In this document: positions 33,454-44,960 of the stretch, in pieces
Layout: each line of letters opens with the position of its first letter
Numbering within the stretch: position 1 is the stretch's first letter
From: Leishmania infantum JPCM5
Taxonomy: Eukaryota; Euglenozoa; Kinetoplastea; Trypanosomatida; Trypanosomatidae
Reading direction: 5' to 3'
Assembly: GCF_000002875.2 (NCBI RefSeq)
Contig: NC_009417.2
Coordinates: 849,929-913,928 of the forward strand
DNA length: 64,000 nucleotides
Notes under the pieces: model-generated
What the model was told of the DNA's origin: nothing
Seen by the model: the letters and a program-made list of their open reading frames with translations, nothing else
The model's database searches: none
Program-made: the position numbers and the translations under genes

Positions 33454-35781
33454 GTCTGTCCGTGTTTGCGGCAGCATCACCTTTGCTTCTTCCGGCGCCG
33501 CCCTCGCCTTCCCATCGTTGCTGTTGAAGCAGAGAGTGCACGCCGGAGCCGCGGAACGAAAAGATGAGGAGAGAACCGAACTTTTGTCCTGCAATGCCTC
33601 GCCAGCGGAGTCACCGCCGCGCTAAAATGTCCCGGCTCCTTGATTCTATTGTTCATGCCGATGTCTCCCCCTTTTTCGGTTGATGTGCCATCTGCGTTTT
33701 TCTCTTGCGTGCTGCGTGCAATCCAATAAAGACGAAAAAAAGAAAATGAGAACGAACGCAACATACGCCTACGCCTATCTTGCCTCGTGTTCTCTGTCTT
33801 CATGTGCTTCCTTTTGCCTCACGGCCCTCTCCCTCTCCCTCTTCCATGCACCCATCGTCTTCTCTTATTCGCGTTCAGTGGCGCGTGCGCTGTAGAAATT
33901 TAGTAACCGTGCGGCGCCATTCATATCGATGCACGCAATGCCGGCAATAACGAAACAGCAGCAACCGAACAGAGAAGCGAGAAGGGGAGCAGACGCGAAC
34001 ACGCTGAAGTGATTGCTTTTTTTCCCCTCTCTCCTCCCTCTCTGCGTCGCCTTCCTCCGTCTTCACGCGATTATACACCGCGGATTATTCTTTGCCCACC
34101 TTTGTGCTTGGTTCTTGCGGAGTGGCGAGCGGCAGCACAACAGCGGAAAAACAACAACAAAGACCTTTTTTTTTTCATAGTTTTGTGCGTGTCACGCCCC
34201 AACTCCCTCCCGCTTTCCGTGTCCTACCCTCATATCCGCAAATCATGTGAGCGAAACAGGCGTGTATGCATGCGTGCGCAGGTGTGTGCTTTGCGGCTGG
34301 TGGCGACACTTCCGTGGAAAGGGGGAGACGGCCGGCGCACTCACGCTCTCCATCACCGTCCCCCTCCCCCATTGCCTTCGATTTCTCGCTCAAAGGATGA
34401 GGAGGAACACATGCCAACGGCAATGAAATGGGGTAGAAGCGCAGTTTTGTGTTTCCGTTTTCGATGTTGGGGTCTCTGTTGTACACGTGCATGGATGCGC
34501 CTGTGCATGTGTGGAGACATGCTGTGTGCGATGCACGAGGTGGTGGATGATGCGAGCAGAGCTCAAGGAAAAGCACAGCAAGCCCGATGCGGCGCGAAGC
34601 CTGGGGATGCTCTTCTTTCCAGTATCTCGCCGTCGCCGTTTGTATGTCTCTCTCTCTATATGTTTTTGTGTGCATCCGCCATGCAAACCTCGACATGGAT
34701 GGACACATCTCACTTGCGTTCTTTTTTTTTGTGTGCTGTACGTGCTCTCCTCGTTTTTTTGCCCTTTTTTTCGTTGTACCCTTTCCATTGGCATCGCTGG
34801 CTGCTTCCGTTTTTTTTTTGGTTAAGATTCCATGCTCATTTTTTCGTGATTCGGGGTCTGCTCGCCCATGCTTTTACCAGCCGCACATGTGGCATATACA
34901 TCTCTATGTTTTGTCGCGTTGTTTTATTTAGGTTCTGGGCGCTGCCTCACCTTCCTCTTCTCCCTCCCCCCACGCACACTCGGCCTGCTTTTTGTTTTGC
35001 TCTGCCGTCCTTATTTACTCTGTCCATGTGACAGTTCTATGGTGATTCCCTCTCTCCTTCTCTTGTGAGCACCGATGCTTTTCTTTTTTTTTTCAGTTGC
35101 GTATGTTTATTGTCTCTATGCCAGCGATCCTGATGGTGCCGTCCACCTCACCGAGGTATCTGGGTCTCGTACCCCACTCTGGGTGTCGGAGGACACGTTC
35201 GGGCCGGCACTGTGCGGAATGCAGCGTTGCAGGACGATAAAAAGGAACAATCCCTCTCTCTCCGTGTTTCGTGCGCACACTTATACACTCGGATGCACTC
35301 ACACATGTCTGTACTTGTACTTCTCCTACAGCCCCTAACGACGCATGCACCTCTTGCCTCTCTTCCCCTGTTCCGTCTGCGTCCACGACCATCCCTCTTT
35401 CTCTCTCTGTTTAGTTGTGTGAGGGCGTTTCTCGTCTATCATATTTCAAGTGGTGTGTCTCCACCGCCACGGCCTCTGCCTCTCGTAGAAGCATCCGCCA
35501 AGCATCCAAAACGAAGCGCAGGGCAAGGGAAAAACAACAACTGCCCTTCCTCTCCCTCTTTTTTTTTGTGTGTGTTGCATCCACTTCCCGCTGTCCTGCC
35601 ATCCGTTGTCGTGATAATCGCTCGCTCTTTCTCTGTGTTCGACGCTGACTCTTCTCCGTTTTCTTTCGTTTTTCCGTCTTCCTATCCGCCTTTGAAGGCC
35701 ATCAGCGCAGCGCAAACTACCGCGATGGTGCAGCGCGTCGCTTGAGCAACGCAAGAAAGAAGCAACTAAGAGGAGAGCGGT

Positions 35782-35809
<28 letters not shown>
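35782..35809. repeat. AC microsatellite
   Basis: Fourteen AC units lie in the large spacer. Confidence 0.95.
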
Positions 35810-35812
<3 letters not shown>

Positions 35813-37204
35813 AACCCAGGGAGACGCAATAGCATTGCTCCACTCTTCTGACCTCTCTGTCTCTGATGTTGTTCACATGACGAGTGCTATCGGTTTCTCG
35901 CTTTCCGTCTTCATGCTCGTGCGTGCATCTCTCACTGCGTGCTGTTGTGAGACGTCGGTTTTGTGATGATGATCCTCATCTTCCCTGGCTGAGGTATTCT
36001 CTTCGGCAACGCTCTTTTTCTTTGGTCGTTTTCTGTGCGGCGCGAATTCGCTTTTTCCTTTTCCGTTCTTTCACCTTCGTTCTGCTCTCGTTCTTTCATT
36101 GCCTTCACGCATGCCTCGTTCTCTTGGCGTGCAGACCTCAGAGAGTGAAAGGAGGGAGGGGGGTAGAGGGGGCGTGAGAGGCAACGACCACCTACACACA
36201 CACACCAACAGCCGCCTCTCCTCTTCATTCCTCCGTCCGCGTTTTCGCCCATCCACGTGCATTTTGTGTCTCTCTGCTTATGGGCACGTGATGGACTCCA
36301 GGAGGCCTCAGCTGTCTCACGAGTCTCCCTCTCCCCTCCCGTCCTCTCTCTCCCCCTCTCCATCCCTCTCTAACGACATTTATGCTCACTGTGTTTCATT
36401 GTGCTATGGCCGCCTTTTTTATAAATATCTCCCTCTCTTCCTCTCCGCCGCATCCAAGAAGGAGCAGGACCAGTGCATTGACGAAACAACGCGCACCCGA
36501 AGGCACAGAAAAAGGAATGGCGCCGTGTCGCCCCCGATCACGGACCCAAGCGGGCGGGGGCGTACCGTTCCTGTCGCTCAAGAGCCTTCGCAAGAAGAGC
36601 AGGGAGCGATGCAGGCAAGGTAGCAAGGCCCCAGGTGAAGGCGGACGGGGTTGTGTCGAGTTGTTGAGGGATGCTTGTCACCAGACACGCGCACGTGGAG
36701 GGGGGAATGACGGGCTAGGCGCGCTTGCTTATCTCCTGTTGCTGCCGGCTCTTCGCAGCTTCGTTGCCCATCATCTCTAAGAAAACGGCGACAGCGGTGG
36801 GTGTACAGGTGTCTGCAGCTGCGCATGCCCTTCCAACCTTTATACTGCAAAAGCGCGGCACTAGTCAAGGATTGCCTAGGTGGTAATCATTACCTACCTT
36901 CCCACACCTGCGCTGCCTCTATCTCGTGCTTCACACGCTCTCTTTATCTTCCCAACCTTTTATTTGCGGGCGATATCCCTCTCTACTCTCAACCACGCAC
37001 CGACCTCATTGTGCACGCCTTCTGCGCATTTTGAGTTTTGAATCACCCTGGGACCGAAATGCTGCCCAGCTGCCCTTTTCATCCTCAACCGCCACACGCA
37101 GGCACTCGCAGGCACTCGCAGGCTCGCTAACATCACCCAACACGACCTCGTAACGGAGACAGCATGCAAATGCTCATGGCTTGATACCTCCGCAGCAGGT
37201 AATC

Positions 37205-40200
37205 ATGGCTACTCCATCCACTGCCGCCATCGCTGGTGGTGCCGCCGCCACAAGGCATCACAACCGCCTTGATGGCGACAACAGGGGCTGCGGAAGAGGC
37301 TTTCCGCGTGTGGTGCCATACACTCGCACCACCGCGTTTCTTTTTGCACCCACAGCAGCGACTGCGCCGTCTTCGCTGTTGCCGCCGCGGCGACCTGTGC
37401 TGGCTGACCAGTGCTCACGTCGTCCGGCCGTGCCGTCCGACTATTTTGTAGGCGGTGCTGCCGCAGTTCTTTCGCCATCGACTCCGCCACCATTGCCACC
37501 TCGTGCAGCTCCGTCAGCACGCCATCCCTCCTCTCACCCGGTCGAGCCTTTTTTCATTCGGACTTCAGCAAGGACTGGGCACGATTCAGAAGCCATCACA
37601 GCGGCGTGGCAGTCATCACACCCAGGCCGCCGGCCATGCGAGGGTGCCCGCCACGATAACACGCGGCCGCACACTTGCCACGGAACACACAGCCATCGTC
37701 CTCGTGTTCACGACGGGCGACCAGCGGAGGCATCCTTCTCCCGCTCAAGCGGCTCAATCCAGGCTGAAGCGTACAAGCATGCGCCAGTAACTCACACGGG
37801 CGCTTGCCGGGCTTGCGCGGCAAACGTGCCGTCGTCCTCGTCGCCATGCCGTTCAGTCGCCGGGGTGCCTTGGGAGGTGCATCAGCACAGTGACGTCTCT
37901 GACGCCGTGGCAACGGCAAGGATGCGAACACGACCCATTAACGTCATGGGCAGAGACGCTCTGGTGGTATCGGGCTCTCTTCGCACGAGGGGCGGTGATG
38001 CGCATGATCGGGTGCGTGATGCCCGACCAGACTGTGCATCTGTTGCAGCGTCTTCTCCTGCGCCGCCCCCCTGTGCCGATTTAGGCAATGCGCAGCCCTG
38101 CAGCTGTCAAAGAGCTGGTTGCCCATCAACCACTGCACGCGAGCAGCTGCAGCAGCTACAGCCATCAGGGCAGCGAGGGCGACAGTCTGTGCCTCGTAGT
38201 GCAGCTGAAAGTGAGGCGATCGCTATGCGCACCCGCCGCTGTTCACAATCGCGGAGCTCACAGCATGGGGAAAGCGAGAACACCTTTCGCGCTGCCACAA
38301 GGGAGGATGCAGCACCCGCCTCGACTGGCTTCAAGAGGAGGGATCCGGTATTCACAGTGCCGTCAACCAAGGCGCTCGTCAACGCTGCACTTCTCGTCGA
38401 GCCTTTCCATCGCCTCTCCGCTACAGCACGACAGGGGAAATCGGCGCTCAGACACGCATCGGTGACGTCGTCGCAAGTCCGGCAGCGGAAGTCGCCGTAT
38501 GACGTGCCGCCTTCCACGAGAAATGCAGCCGTAATAACTCCTGTGTCGCCACGCAGCGGCTTGCCGCAAGAGGAGTCGGCGCACCGCCTCGAGGAGGCGG
38601 AGCCGCTGACCCCCGATGACGTCCTCGGCTGCGCTTCCACGGGTTCTTCTTCACACGCCGCCCATGCATCTGCCCACGATGGCGTAGCTGGGGCCGTGGC
38701 GGAGCGTGTCCACGGTGCTGAAATCGCCCATGGTGAGGGCCGGCCGGCCGCCTCGGTCGTATCATCTCCATCACAACACCTTTCGCGGACGAGCCCGCTG
38801 GCCCTCGCTGGCGCTGTGCCATCGCCGTCATCGCGTCAGGCATCCCCGTCGGCGGTGCGTGCGCGGCTGACGTACGCTAGCGCGCAGGATGACGGGTGCT
38901 TTGGTCGCCTCTCATCTCGCTTCTGCGCCGAGGAAGCGCAACAGCAGCAGTTGCTTCTCGTCGCGCAGCGCTGCCACCTCATTCAGCGGGAGGAGGCTGC
39001 TGCTCGCGAGTGGCTCGTGCTAGATGCGAGTGTGCAGCGGCACCACATTGTGTGCGGGGAGCGCGCTGCCTATAGGCTGGCCAAATCACAGCAGGACCAT
39101 CGCCGCCTCCCAGATGCCTCCGCGTACAGCGTTGCCGGTGCGGACGCGTTTGGCAACGGTCTCGCGCGCGCGCGCTCAGCGGAGCGTTCTCCCTCTCCAT
39201 TGCCCGAAGAGGCGCTCCAACTCGCGGCTACGCCACCATCCGGGCAGCGACGGCGGCGAATGCCCTCCGCGAGTTCGCGTTCCCTGTTATGCCGGGGCAC
39301 ATCTGTGCCAGCGAGCGCCCCTGATGAGGGCGACGGGGAGAACCAGCTGAGGAGCTTTTCACTGTCCACCTCGCTGCCTCGCCTTGCTGACCATCGAAAT
39401 GAGGACAGTTCGCCTCACGACCAAGACGCACCCGCCAGTCTCGAGGAAGTGCACCGGCACGCCGCGGAAAAGAAGTCTAACTCTGGGGAAAAGGACGAGG
39501 CATTCGGCGACGCGGCCGAGGAAGCGCAAGAGGAACCTGGATTTTCTATGCGGCCCTCAGAGGTGAATCAGTGGACCACCTCGCCTCCACGGGCTCTGCC
39601 ACCTTCGTCACCCAGCGAAGGACTCGAAGGCGAGCTGCTTGCCCGTATATGCGACCTCCACAACGAGGAAGAGGATCAGCGCTTCCTGCTCACAGGTGAC
39701 TGCCCTCCCCCCGACGTGTTCCAACGCTGGGCGGACCGTTACTTTGAAGACAAGCGAGTATGTTTCTCTGCAGCGGCGCCCAGTGCTGGGCATTCTTCAG
39801 CGGTGAGGGCTGCTCTCAGCCCAGAGGCGACTGAGCGGTGCTGTTCGCGGTCCGATTCGCCCGCGATTGTGCCACCTACTTACGATGGCGCTGCATTCAT
39901 TGCGCTTGCACCTAGCGGCAGCGCGCTCGCCCGCATTCCAGCTGCAGCTTCACATGATCCATCAAGAAGCCCGCTCCTTTCGGCGACGGCTGAGGGGGAG
40001 GCCAAGCAAGCGGACGAGGAATTCCTCAGGCGTGAGGGCGCTTCCGCCTCGTGGCATCGATTGTGCAGTGAGCACCGTCGTGCGTGGGCGATGGAGAACT
40101 TCCTCGGCACCGATGACACCTACGCGAACTATCAGGAGGGGCGGAGCGCAGGGTCGGCACGATCACCACTTCCGTCTTCACGCGGCCAAAGTGAGTTCAA

Positions 40201-40528
40201 CGCTAGTGGTCGGTGCGCGCCCGATCCGCGAATCTTCGGCGCGGGACGGAGTGCAGCTCCTCAAAGTGCCTTTTTACCGCCGTCGCACGCCGCATCATCC
40301 TCTTCGGCGCCGCGGCCGACCCGCATCGAAGGCGCCGCGGCGCGTGCGAAGAGTGACTTCTTGCAGCAGCCCCCAAAGCCGGCGACAACCGACTCTTCGC
40401 TGCTCCGCAAGATGGCGTGCCCGACGGAGAAGACATACTCGGCACCGCTGGGAAGCGAGAGGGAAGCGTGGCAGGCGCTGATGGACGCGTTCATTGACGG
40501 CCTCCTGCAGATCATGGGGTCTGAATAG
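37205..40528 (+). CDS. Low-complexity hypothetical protein
   Basis: The protein has 1107 residues from the ATG at 37205; the frame is open eight codons further upstream only through non-ATG codons. I do not recognise it. Most of the chain is rich in Ala, Ser, Pro, Arg and His and probably disordered. More ordered parts are a Gln/Glu-rich helical stretch at about 579-636 (from 'QQQQLLLVAQRCHLIQREE'), a conserved-looking acidic and aromatic block at about 820-858 (LLTGDCPPPDVFQRWADRYF), and an amphipathic helix at the very C terminus (EAWQALMDAFIDGLLQIM). There is no signal peptide or membrane segment. Coding status is supported by length and strand, and by the long frame without internal stops between spacers rich in stops. 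Confidence 0.87.
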   Translation: MATPSTAAIAGGAAATRHHNRLDGDNRGCGRGFPRVVPYTRTTAFLFAPTAATAPSSLLPPRRPVLADQCSRRPAVPSDYFVGGAAAVLSPSTPPPLPPRAAPSARHPSSHPVEPFFIRTSARTGHDSEAITAAWQSSHPGRRPCEGARHDNTRPHTCHGTHSHRPRVHDGRPAEASFSRSSGSIQAEAYKHAPVTHTGACRACAANVPSSSSPCRSVAGVPWEVHQHSDVSDAVATARMRTRPINVMGRDALVVSGSLRTRGGDAHDRVRDARPDCASVAASSPAPPPCADLGNAQPCSCQRAGCPSTTAREQLQQLQPSGQRGRQSVPRSAAESEAIAMRTRRCSQSRSSQHGESENTFRAATREDAAPASTGFKRRDPVFTVPSTKALVNAALLVEPFHRLSATARQGKSALRHASVTSSQVRQRKSPYDVPPSTRNAAVITPVSPRSGLPQEESAHRLEEAEPLTPDDVLGCASTGSSSHAAHASAHDGVAGAVAERVHGAEIAHGEGRPAASVVSSPSQHLSRTSPLALAGAVPSPSSRQASPSAVRARLTYASAQDDGCFGRLSSRFCAEEAQQQQLLLVAQRCHLIQREEAAAREWLVLDASVQRHHIVCGERAAYRLAKSQQDHRRLPDASAYSVAGADAFGNGLARARSAERSPSPLPEEALQLAATPPSGQRRRRMPSASSRSLLCRGTSVPASAPDEGDGENQLRSFSLSTSLPRLADHRNEDSSPHDQDAPASLEEVHRHAAEKKSNSGEKDEAFGDAAEEAQEEPGFSMRPSEVNQWTTSPPRALPPSSPSEGLEGELLARICDLHNEEEDQRFLLTGDCPPPDVFQRWADRYFEDKRVCFSAAAPSAGHSSAVRAALSPEATERCCSRSDSPAIVPPTYDGAAFIALAPSGSALARIPAAASHDPSRSPLLSATAEGEAKQADEEFLRREGASASWHRLCSEHRRAWAMENFLGTDDTYANYQEGRSAGSARSPLPSSRGQSEFNASGRCAPDPRIFGAGRSAAPQSAFLPPSHAASSSSAPRPTRIEGAAARAKSDFLQQPPKPATTDSSLLRKMACPTEKTYSAPLGSEREAWQALMDAFIDGLLQIMGSE

Positions 40529-41965
40529 CCGTTTCTCCTCTCCTTACCAGTGTCTCTGTTGCTGGTAGGCTCGCGACTCTCTTCTCGCTGCGGCCGCGAG
40601 GTGCGCGCCAAGCGCGCGACTGTCGCCTTCAGCGCTCTGGTTGCCCATCACGTAGAACACATGCCCATCTTAGACGCGCACTGCTCATCCTCCTCTCATT
40701 TTCTTTTTGCTTCCCCTTTTGCACGGCTACTAGATCTCCCCTCTCCTGTTTTCTCACTGCTGCCGTGTCACGTCCATGCGGGACGTGCGGCTACACTGGC
40801 GCACGTGTACGCGCTTCTCTCCGCCTTGCTTGTTTCGCACCTCTGTCTTTATTGCAGCACCACCTTTGAATCAGCACGAGGTTGGCCCGCCGATTGGACC
40901 GAAGCACCGAAAGGCATGCGGACGCACGGGCACACATCAAGTTCATAATTCAGCGCGCCTTCTGCTGATGATACCCTTTCTTCCCCGCGCCGTTGGCTCT
41001 TTCGCAGGGAAACCACGGCAGTTCGAGTTGACACCCTGTATGGGCAAGAGCTGTACAACAGCAGCACCTGCTGTTCTCGATCTCCTTCTCGAGCGAAATG
41101 CCCACGCTCAGCCACGGTGTCTAGCGGGTACGTGGACGAGGGAGTATGCGCGCGCTTTGCAGGCCGGATGGACGTGGGCTGCCGCACCCGCTGCTTACTT
41201 GGCGCGAACCCGTTCACGTCGAGTTGGCGCCATCGCGTTCCGCCCAAGCTCAAGCTCACTTGTTTCTCTATCGCCGACGTGACACCACACGCCCACAAAG
41301 CCTCCTCACATCTTTTCCTCGTCCTTCTTTTTGCCTCTACGGTCACCATCCATTGCAGGTGTGAGATCTTGCGCAGCTGAGAGGACAAACATCGGTAGCA
41401 GCGCCCCTCTTCCGGCACATACATGGATATACATGCACAGGTGCCTTCTCACATACAGCACACGACAGCACGCCGCTGCTTGCCTTCTTCCTTCCCCTCT
41501 ACTCTAACGGGACGTGCACCCACCACCCACGGCCACAGCGGCCGTCGCACGCACCACCATCACCGATTCACAGATACGTCTGAGCACACTGTGACCCGAG
41601 CGAGCGTGTTCTGACTGGGAGCCCTTCTCTGCGCCTCCTCCCTCGCACGTGCAGCGTAGAAACGGCAAGCGTGCTCACGCCGGCACAGGGATACACAGCC
41701 ACAGACGTGCTCCCCAACTACCTTTTATCCCTTTCCCCACTCGCGCATCACTCCCTTGGTTCACAGCTGCTCTTCTTCACAGACACGGTCGCCTTGCAGA
41801 AATCAAGGTTTGGCCTCTCAATTTTTTACGTTTACATTCTTGCGGAGGTTTTGTTTCGCCTGCCGCTATTTCAACTGTCTCCGCGCTTGCCTCCCTGTTT
41901 GTGTGCGCGCGTAATAGCGATTCGGTGTTATCCTAGGACTTCTTCACGGGTGCCGGAAGAGCGGT
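40529..41965. other. Spacer before the mitochondrial-type gene group
   Basis: No gene is supported. The sequence is pyrimidine-rich in parts, with short open frames that lack protein character. Confidence 0.7.
41880..41917 (+). promoter_or_regulatory. Candidate trans-splice acceptor
   Basis: A pyrimidine-rich stretch near 41875-41900 is followed by AG at 41916-41917. This leaves a 5' UTR of about 49 nt before the ATG at 41966. Confidence 0.45.
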
Positions 41966-43342
41966 ATGTGTGGTGGTGGCCCCGTCACGGCCATGCTCGT
42001 GTCACGCGGTTTCTTGAGGTTGCGTGGCGTACAGCCCATGCGTCATCACTGCTCGCGACCCGCGCTGCATGGATCGGGTCTTCGGCGGCTCAGTCTCGGC
42101 TTAGGTGCGAGCCCCGTAGGGTCGACTGCGACGACACCGCGTCTCGCATGCCCTTGCGTGAGCACGCGTCGCCGTATGCACGCCTCATGCGGAAGTCTTG
42201 ACGGAGCTGCCGGCCGGGGAAGGTCGATGGCTGTCGCTGATGCATTGATCTCCCGGTGGAGCCGGCGCAGCGGTGCATCTTTGGCATGGCCGTCCCATCT
42301 GCCGGGCGGCAGCGGCGGCGAGCCGGCTTCCTCTTTCACCGCCGAAGCCGTTGTGGGTGTGTTGCCCAGTGCCACGGATGCCGGTCGTCACGCGGTAGAT
42401 GGACGGACCACTTCGTTGCAGCCCGTCTTCAACGCGTCTGCGGCGCCACCGTCCATCGAGGAACTGTTTGCCGAAGTGGACGAGGATGACACGGACACCT
42501 CCGCTGCTGTTACAGACTTCCTAGCCGAGGAGAAGGTGCCTGGGGAGCTGAAGGATGGCCGGCGACATGGCGCCGCTCTGCTTTCGCGGACAGACTCTTA
42601 CACTTTCGTAGCTTCCGCCTCGCCGGAGGTGACGAGGTTCGACGACACTGGTAAGGCTGCTCGCTCACCTTGCACGCCTGCGAGTGCAACGGTGGAAGCG
42701 GCTCTTCTGGAGGCTCTGCTTCAAGAGCAACTCTCTCAGGACCTGAACGGCAGCGTGGATGACACGGCTGAGGAGGACTCAGACGGGCTAGATGAGGTGG
42801 CGCCAAGGGCAGCCGACGCACACGCGATCATCAACGCATCCTGTGCGCTCCCTCAGGGACAGTACCGTGCCCCTGACCTGCAGCGGGCCGCACATATGGA
42901 AACAGCAGGCGGTGACGCCGACGGCGAGGCGGACGTCAAGGCAGACTCCATCGAGGACGCTGTGGATGACGAAGAGTCTATGGAGTCTGTGCTGGAAGAG
43001 GAGGCGGAGCGCATGTATCGCGCTGCCTTGACAAACATGACGAATGGTGAGGACACCGCTGCCCAAGGTAAGGCAAGGCACGGACTATTCGGCGACTACA
43101 CGTTCTTCTCGAAGGAGGCGGTGGCCTCCGCGGTAGAGACTCTGTCGACGAGTGAAAGCGCCGACGCTGCCGGTGCGACTTCAGCGTTTGCCTTCTCCGA
43201 CGGCATAGCCGATGGCGCCTCAACGTCCGCCGTGGAGTTCGATGATGACGCGGCGCGGGAGGCTGAGATGGAGTCTGTGGGCGATGTCATGGCAACCTCA
43301 GGCGCTGCCGCCGTTGCAGCTGGGAAAGCGCAAAAGGGTTAG
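41966..43342 (+). CDS. Hypothetical acidic protein, probable mitochondrial presequence
   Basis: The protein has 458 residues from the first ATG; a second Met at residue 10 would also work. The first 90 residues are rich in Arg, Ser, Leu and Ala and nearly free of acidic residues (for example MLVSRGFLRLRGVQPMRHH), which fits a mitochondrial import sequence. The rest is strongly acidic, with Asp/Glu-rich stretches at about 165-195, 260-280 and 315-350 (DDEESMESVLEEEAERMYRA). A short block with aromatic residues, GLFGDYTFFSKEAVASAV at about 372-389, looks conserved. I do not recognise a domain. It lies just before two DUF1279 genes whose products also look mitochondrial, but shared function cannot be concluded from order in a polycistronic unit. 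Confidence 0.85.
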   Translation: MCGGGPVTAMLVSRGFLRLRGVQPMRHHCSRPALHGSGLRRLSLGLGASPVGSTATTPRLACPCVSTRRRMHASCGSLDGAAGRGRSMAVADALISRWSRRSGASLAWPSHLPGGSGGEPASSFTAEAVVGVLPSATDAGRHAVDGRTTSLQPVFNASAAPPSIEELFAEVDEDDTDTSAAVTDFLAEEKVPGELKDGRRHGAALLSRTDSYTFVASASPEVTRFDDTGKAARSPCTPASATVEAALLEALLQEQLSQDLNGSVDDTAEEDSDGLDEVAPRAADAHAIINASCALPQGQYRAPDLQRAAHMETAGGDADGEADVKADSIEDAVDDEESMESVLEEEAERMYRAALTNMTNGEDTAAQGKARHGLFGDYTFFSKEAVASAVETLSTSESADAAGATSAFAFSDGIADGASTSAVEFDDDAAREAEMESVGDVMATSGAAAVAAGKAQKG

Positions 43343-43839
43343 CGAGGAGGTGACAGGCGGTGGTGGCGTTGTGACAGGATAGAAGGCGCAAGGTAGAAGC
43401 GAGCTGTTAGCCCTTTATACACGTAGAGTGGGACGAGGCAAGGATGCACACTGTCAGCCGGCCGCGAATCGGCCAGCAGCGACGCTCTGCTCAGCCATTC
43501 CTTTGCTATCCACTTGGCTGCTCGCACCTACCCAAGCGACAGAGAGGTGAGGCGAGAATGCTGCTGCCTCCCGGCGCCACCGCTGCGTTTCAGATACACA
43601 GGTGGCTAAGCTCTTCATCGACAGCGCGCTTGTGCTGCTCTCGGTTTTTTTCTTCATCTCGTTTTCTTTTCCCCTGATGATGCCGGCCGCCTCACCGCGG
43701 TATCACACAGGGCCCAGCTTCCCTCTCCGACTCTTTGTGAGGAAGCCAAGTAGCCTCCACCGCCTGCTCTCGGGTACGGCCGGCGGCGTCTCGGTGCCGA
43801 CGGAGAGGTTGGGGCGCGCGCCGTGCTGAAAAGAGACTT

Positions 43840-44960
43840 GTAGCCATGGTCAAGCTTGACCTAGCTCACGGCGGATCTTATCATGAGCTCGACGAGCATG
43901 CACACCCGCCAACGGTTGCTCTGCTTTTTGCCGCGTTGCGGTGATGCCGAGCGTGATCCAGGGCCTTGCCTTTGCTCTATGGAGTGAAAGAACGGTTGAC
44001 TGAGTGACACCGAACGGTGTTCGTAGGCCTGCCTCCTCGGCTAATGCTTGCTACATGTGCTCGGTGTAGCATGAGGAAATAGGCACGGTGACGGCGTGCG
44101 AAAAATGCTTTCTGTGCGCCGGCACATGCGTCTCCGCGGGGCCCCTTCCGCTTGACACACCGACTCCTGCCCAGGGGCGTGCGGGCTGAGGAGAGGGCGG
44201 AGTGCCCCTGCCGCCACAGACTCATGGCATCGCTCCACCTGTCGCTGCGCGTGCGGACACGACTCTGCGACAGCGACACCGTGCTTAAGCAGACCCCGCC
44301 ATGCCACAAGGCGAGCACGGTGCGCACGCGCTGTCAAGCAGAGCTGGCATGGCGCATCGCACCCAGGCAAGGCATCAAGAGGGGCGCAGAGCAGGATTGC
44401 CCCACGGGCAAGACGTGGAGCGATGCACACGAATCAGCTCCATAGTGCATGCGCGCGAAGCATGCAGCATCTCCTGCATCTGACCGGTGCGGGCTGATGA
44501 GGCGCAGATGCCAAAGGCATCGTGAAGGCACCCTCGAGCTCCACCACCGGGTCCTCCAGACTCCCACGTGCAGAGCCTCCACACCACATTATGGGATGCC
44601 GCCGCTTGAAGCGACTGAGGGGACGAAGCGTGGCACACAGGCAGGGGGGGCGTAGGACCTCGGGGGGGGGCCTGGCCCTGAGGCTGGCGGACTTCGTCCC
44701 TGCGCTCATCCGGCATGCGCCTTGGCCACCCCCCGTTGCCCGCACGGCAGACGCTACTGCCTCGGCTCTAGACGACGACCCTGGACGTCGCTCGCTTTAG
44801 ATGAGGGCATGCAACCCACACGCGTCTCCATGTGGAGCCGATCGCGCCGCACGCATGCAGGGAAGGGACGAGGAAGGAGAGGGAGGCCCCGCTAGGCGCA
44901 CGGCTTCGATTCGACGGCAGACGACGAGGGAGGCAGCCTGCAGCGCAGCAGGCGCAGGTG
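43840..44960. mobile_element. Possible SIDER-like retroposon remnant in a 3' UTR
   Basis: This block in the 3' UTR region of the preceding gene is GC-rich, lacks the T and CT runs of normal spacers and contains two G8-9 runs near 44.65 kb. Leishmania 3' UTRs often carry short degenerate retroposons (SIDER1/2, about 0.5-0.8 kb) with this look. I could not verify the 79-bp SIDER signature or a poly-A end, so the call rests on composition and location. Confidence 0.3.

Larger units (their letters stand above)
31636..37204. other. 5.6-kb gene-free spacer
   Basis: This is the largest gap. It has many T runs, TG and AC repeats, short tetranucleotide repeats (CTGC, then ATGC, near 33.11 kb) and no protein-like frame of gene quality. 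A 10-bp stem with a 16-nt loop lies at 33418-33453. About 36.46-36.79 kb is less pyrimidine-rich, but no gene could be supported there. A 10-base unit is repeated in tandem near 37.10 kb. Confidence 0.65.
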
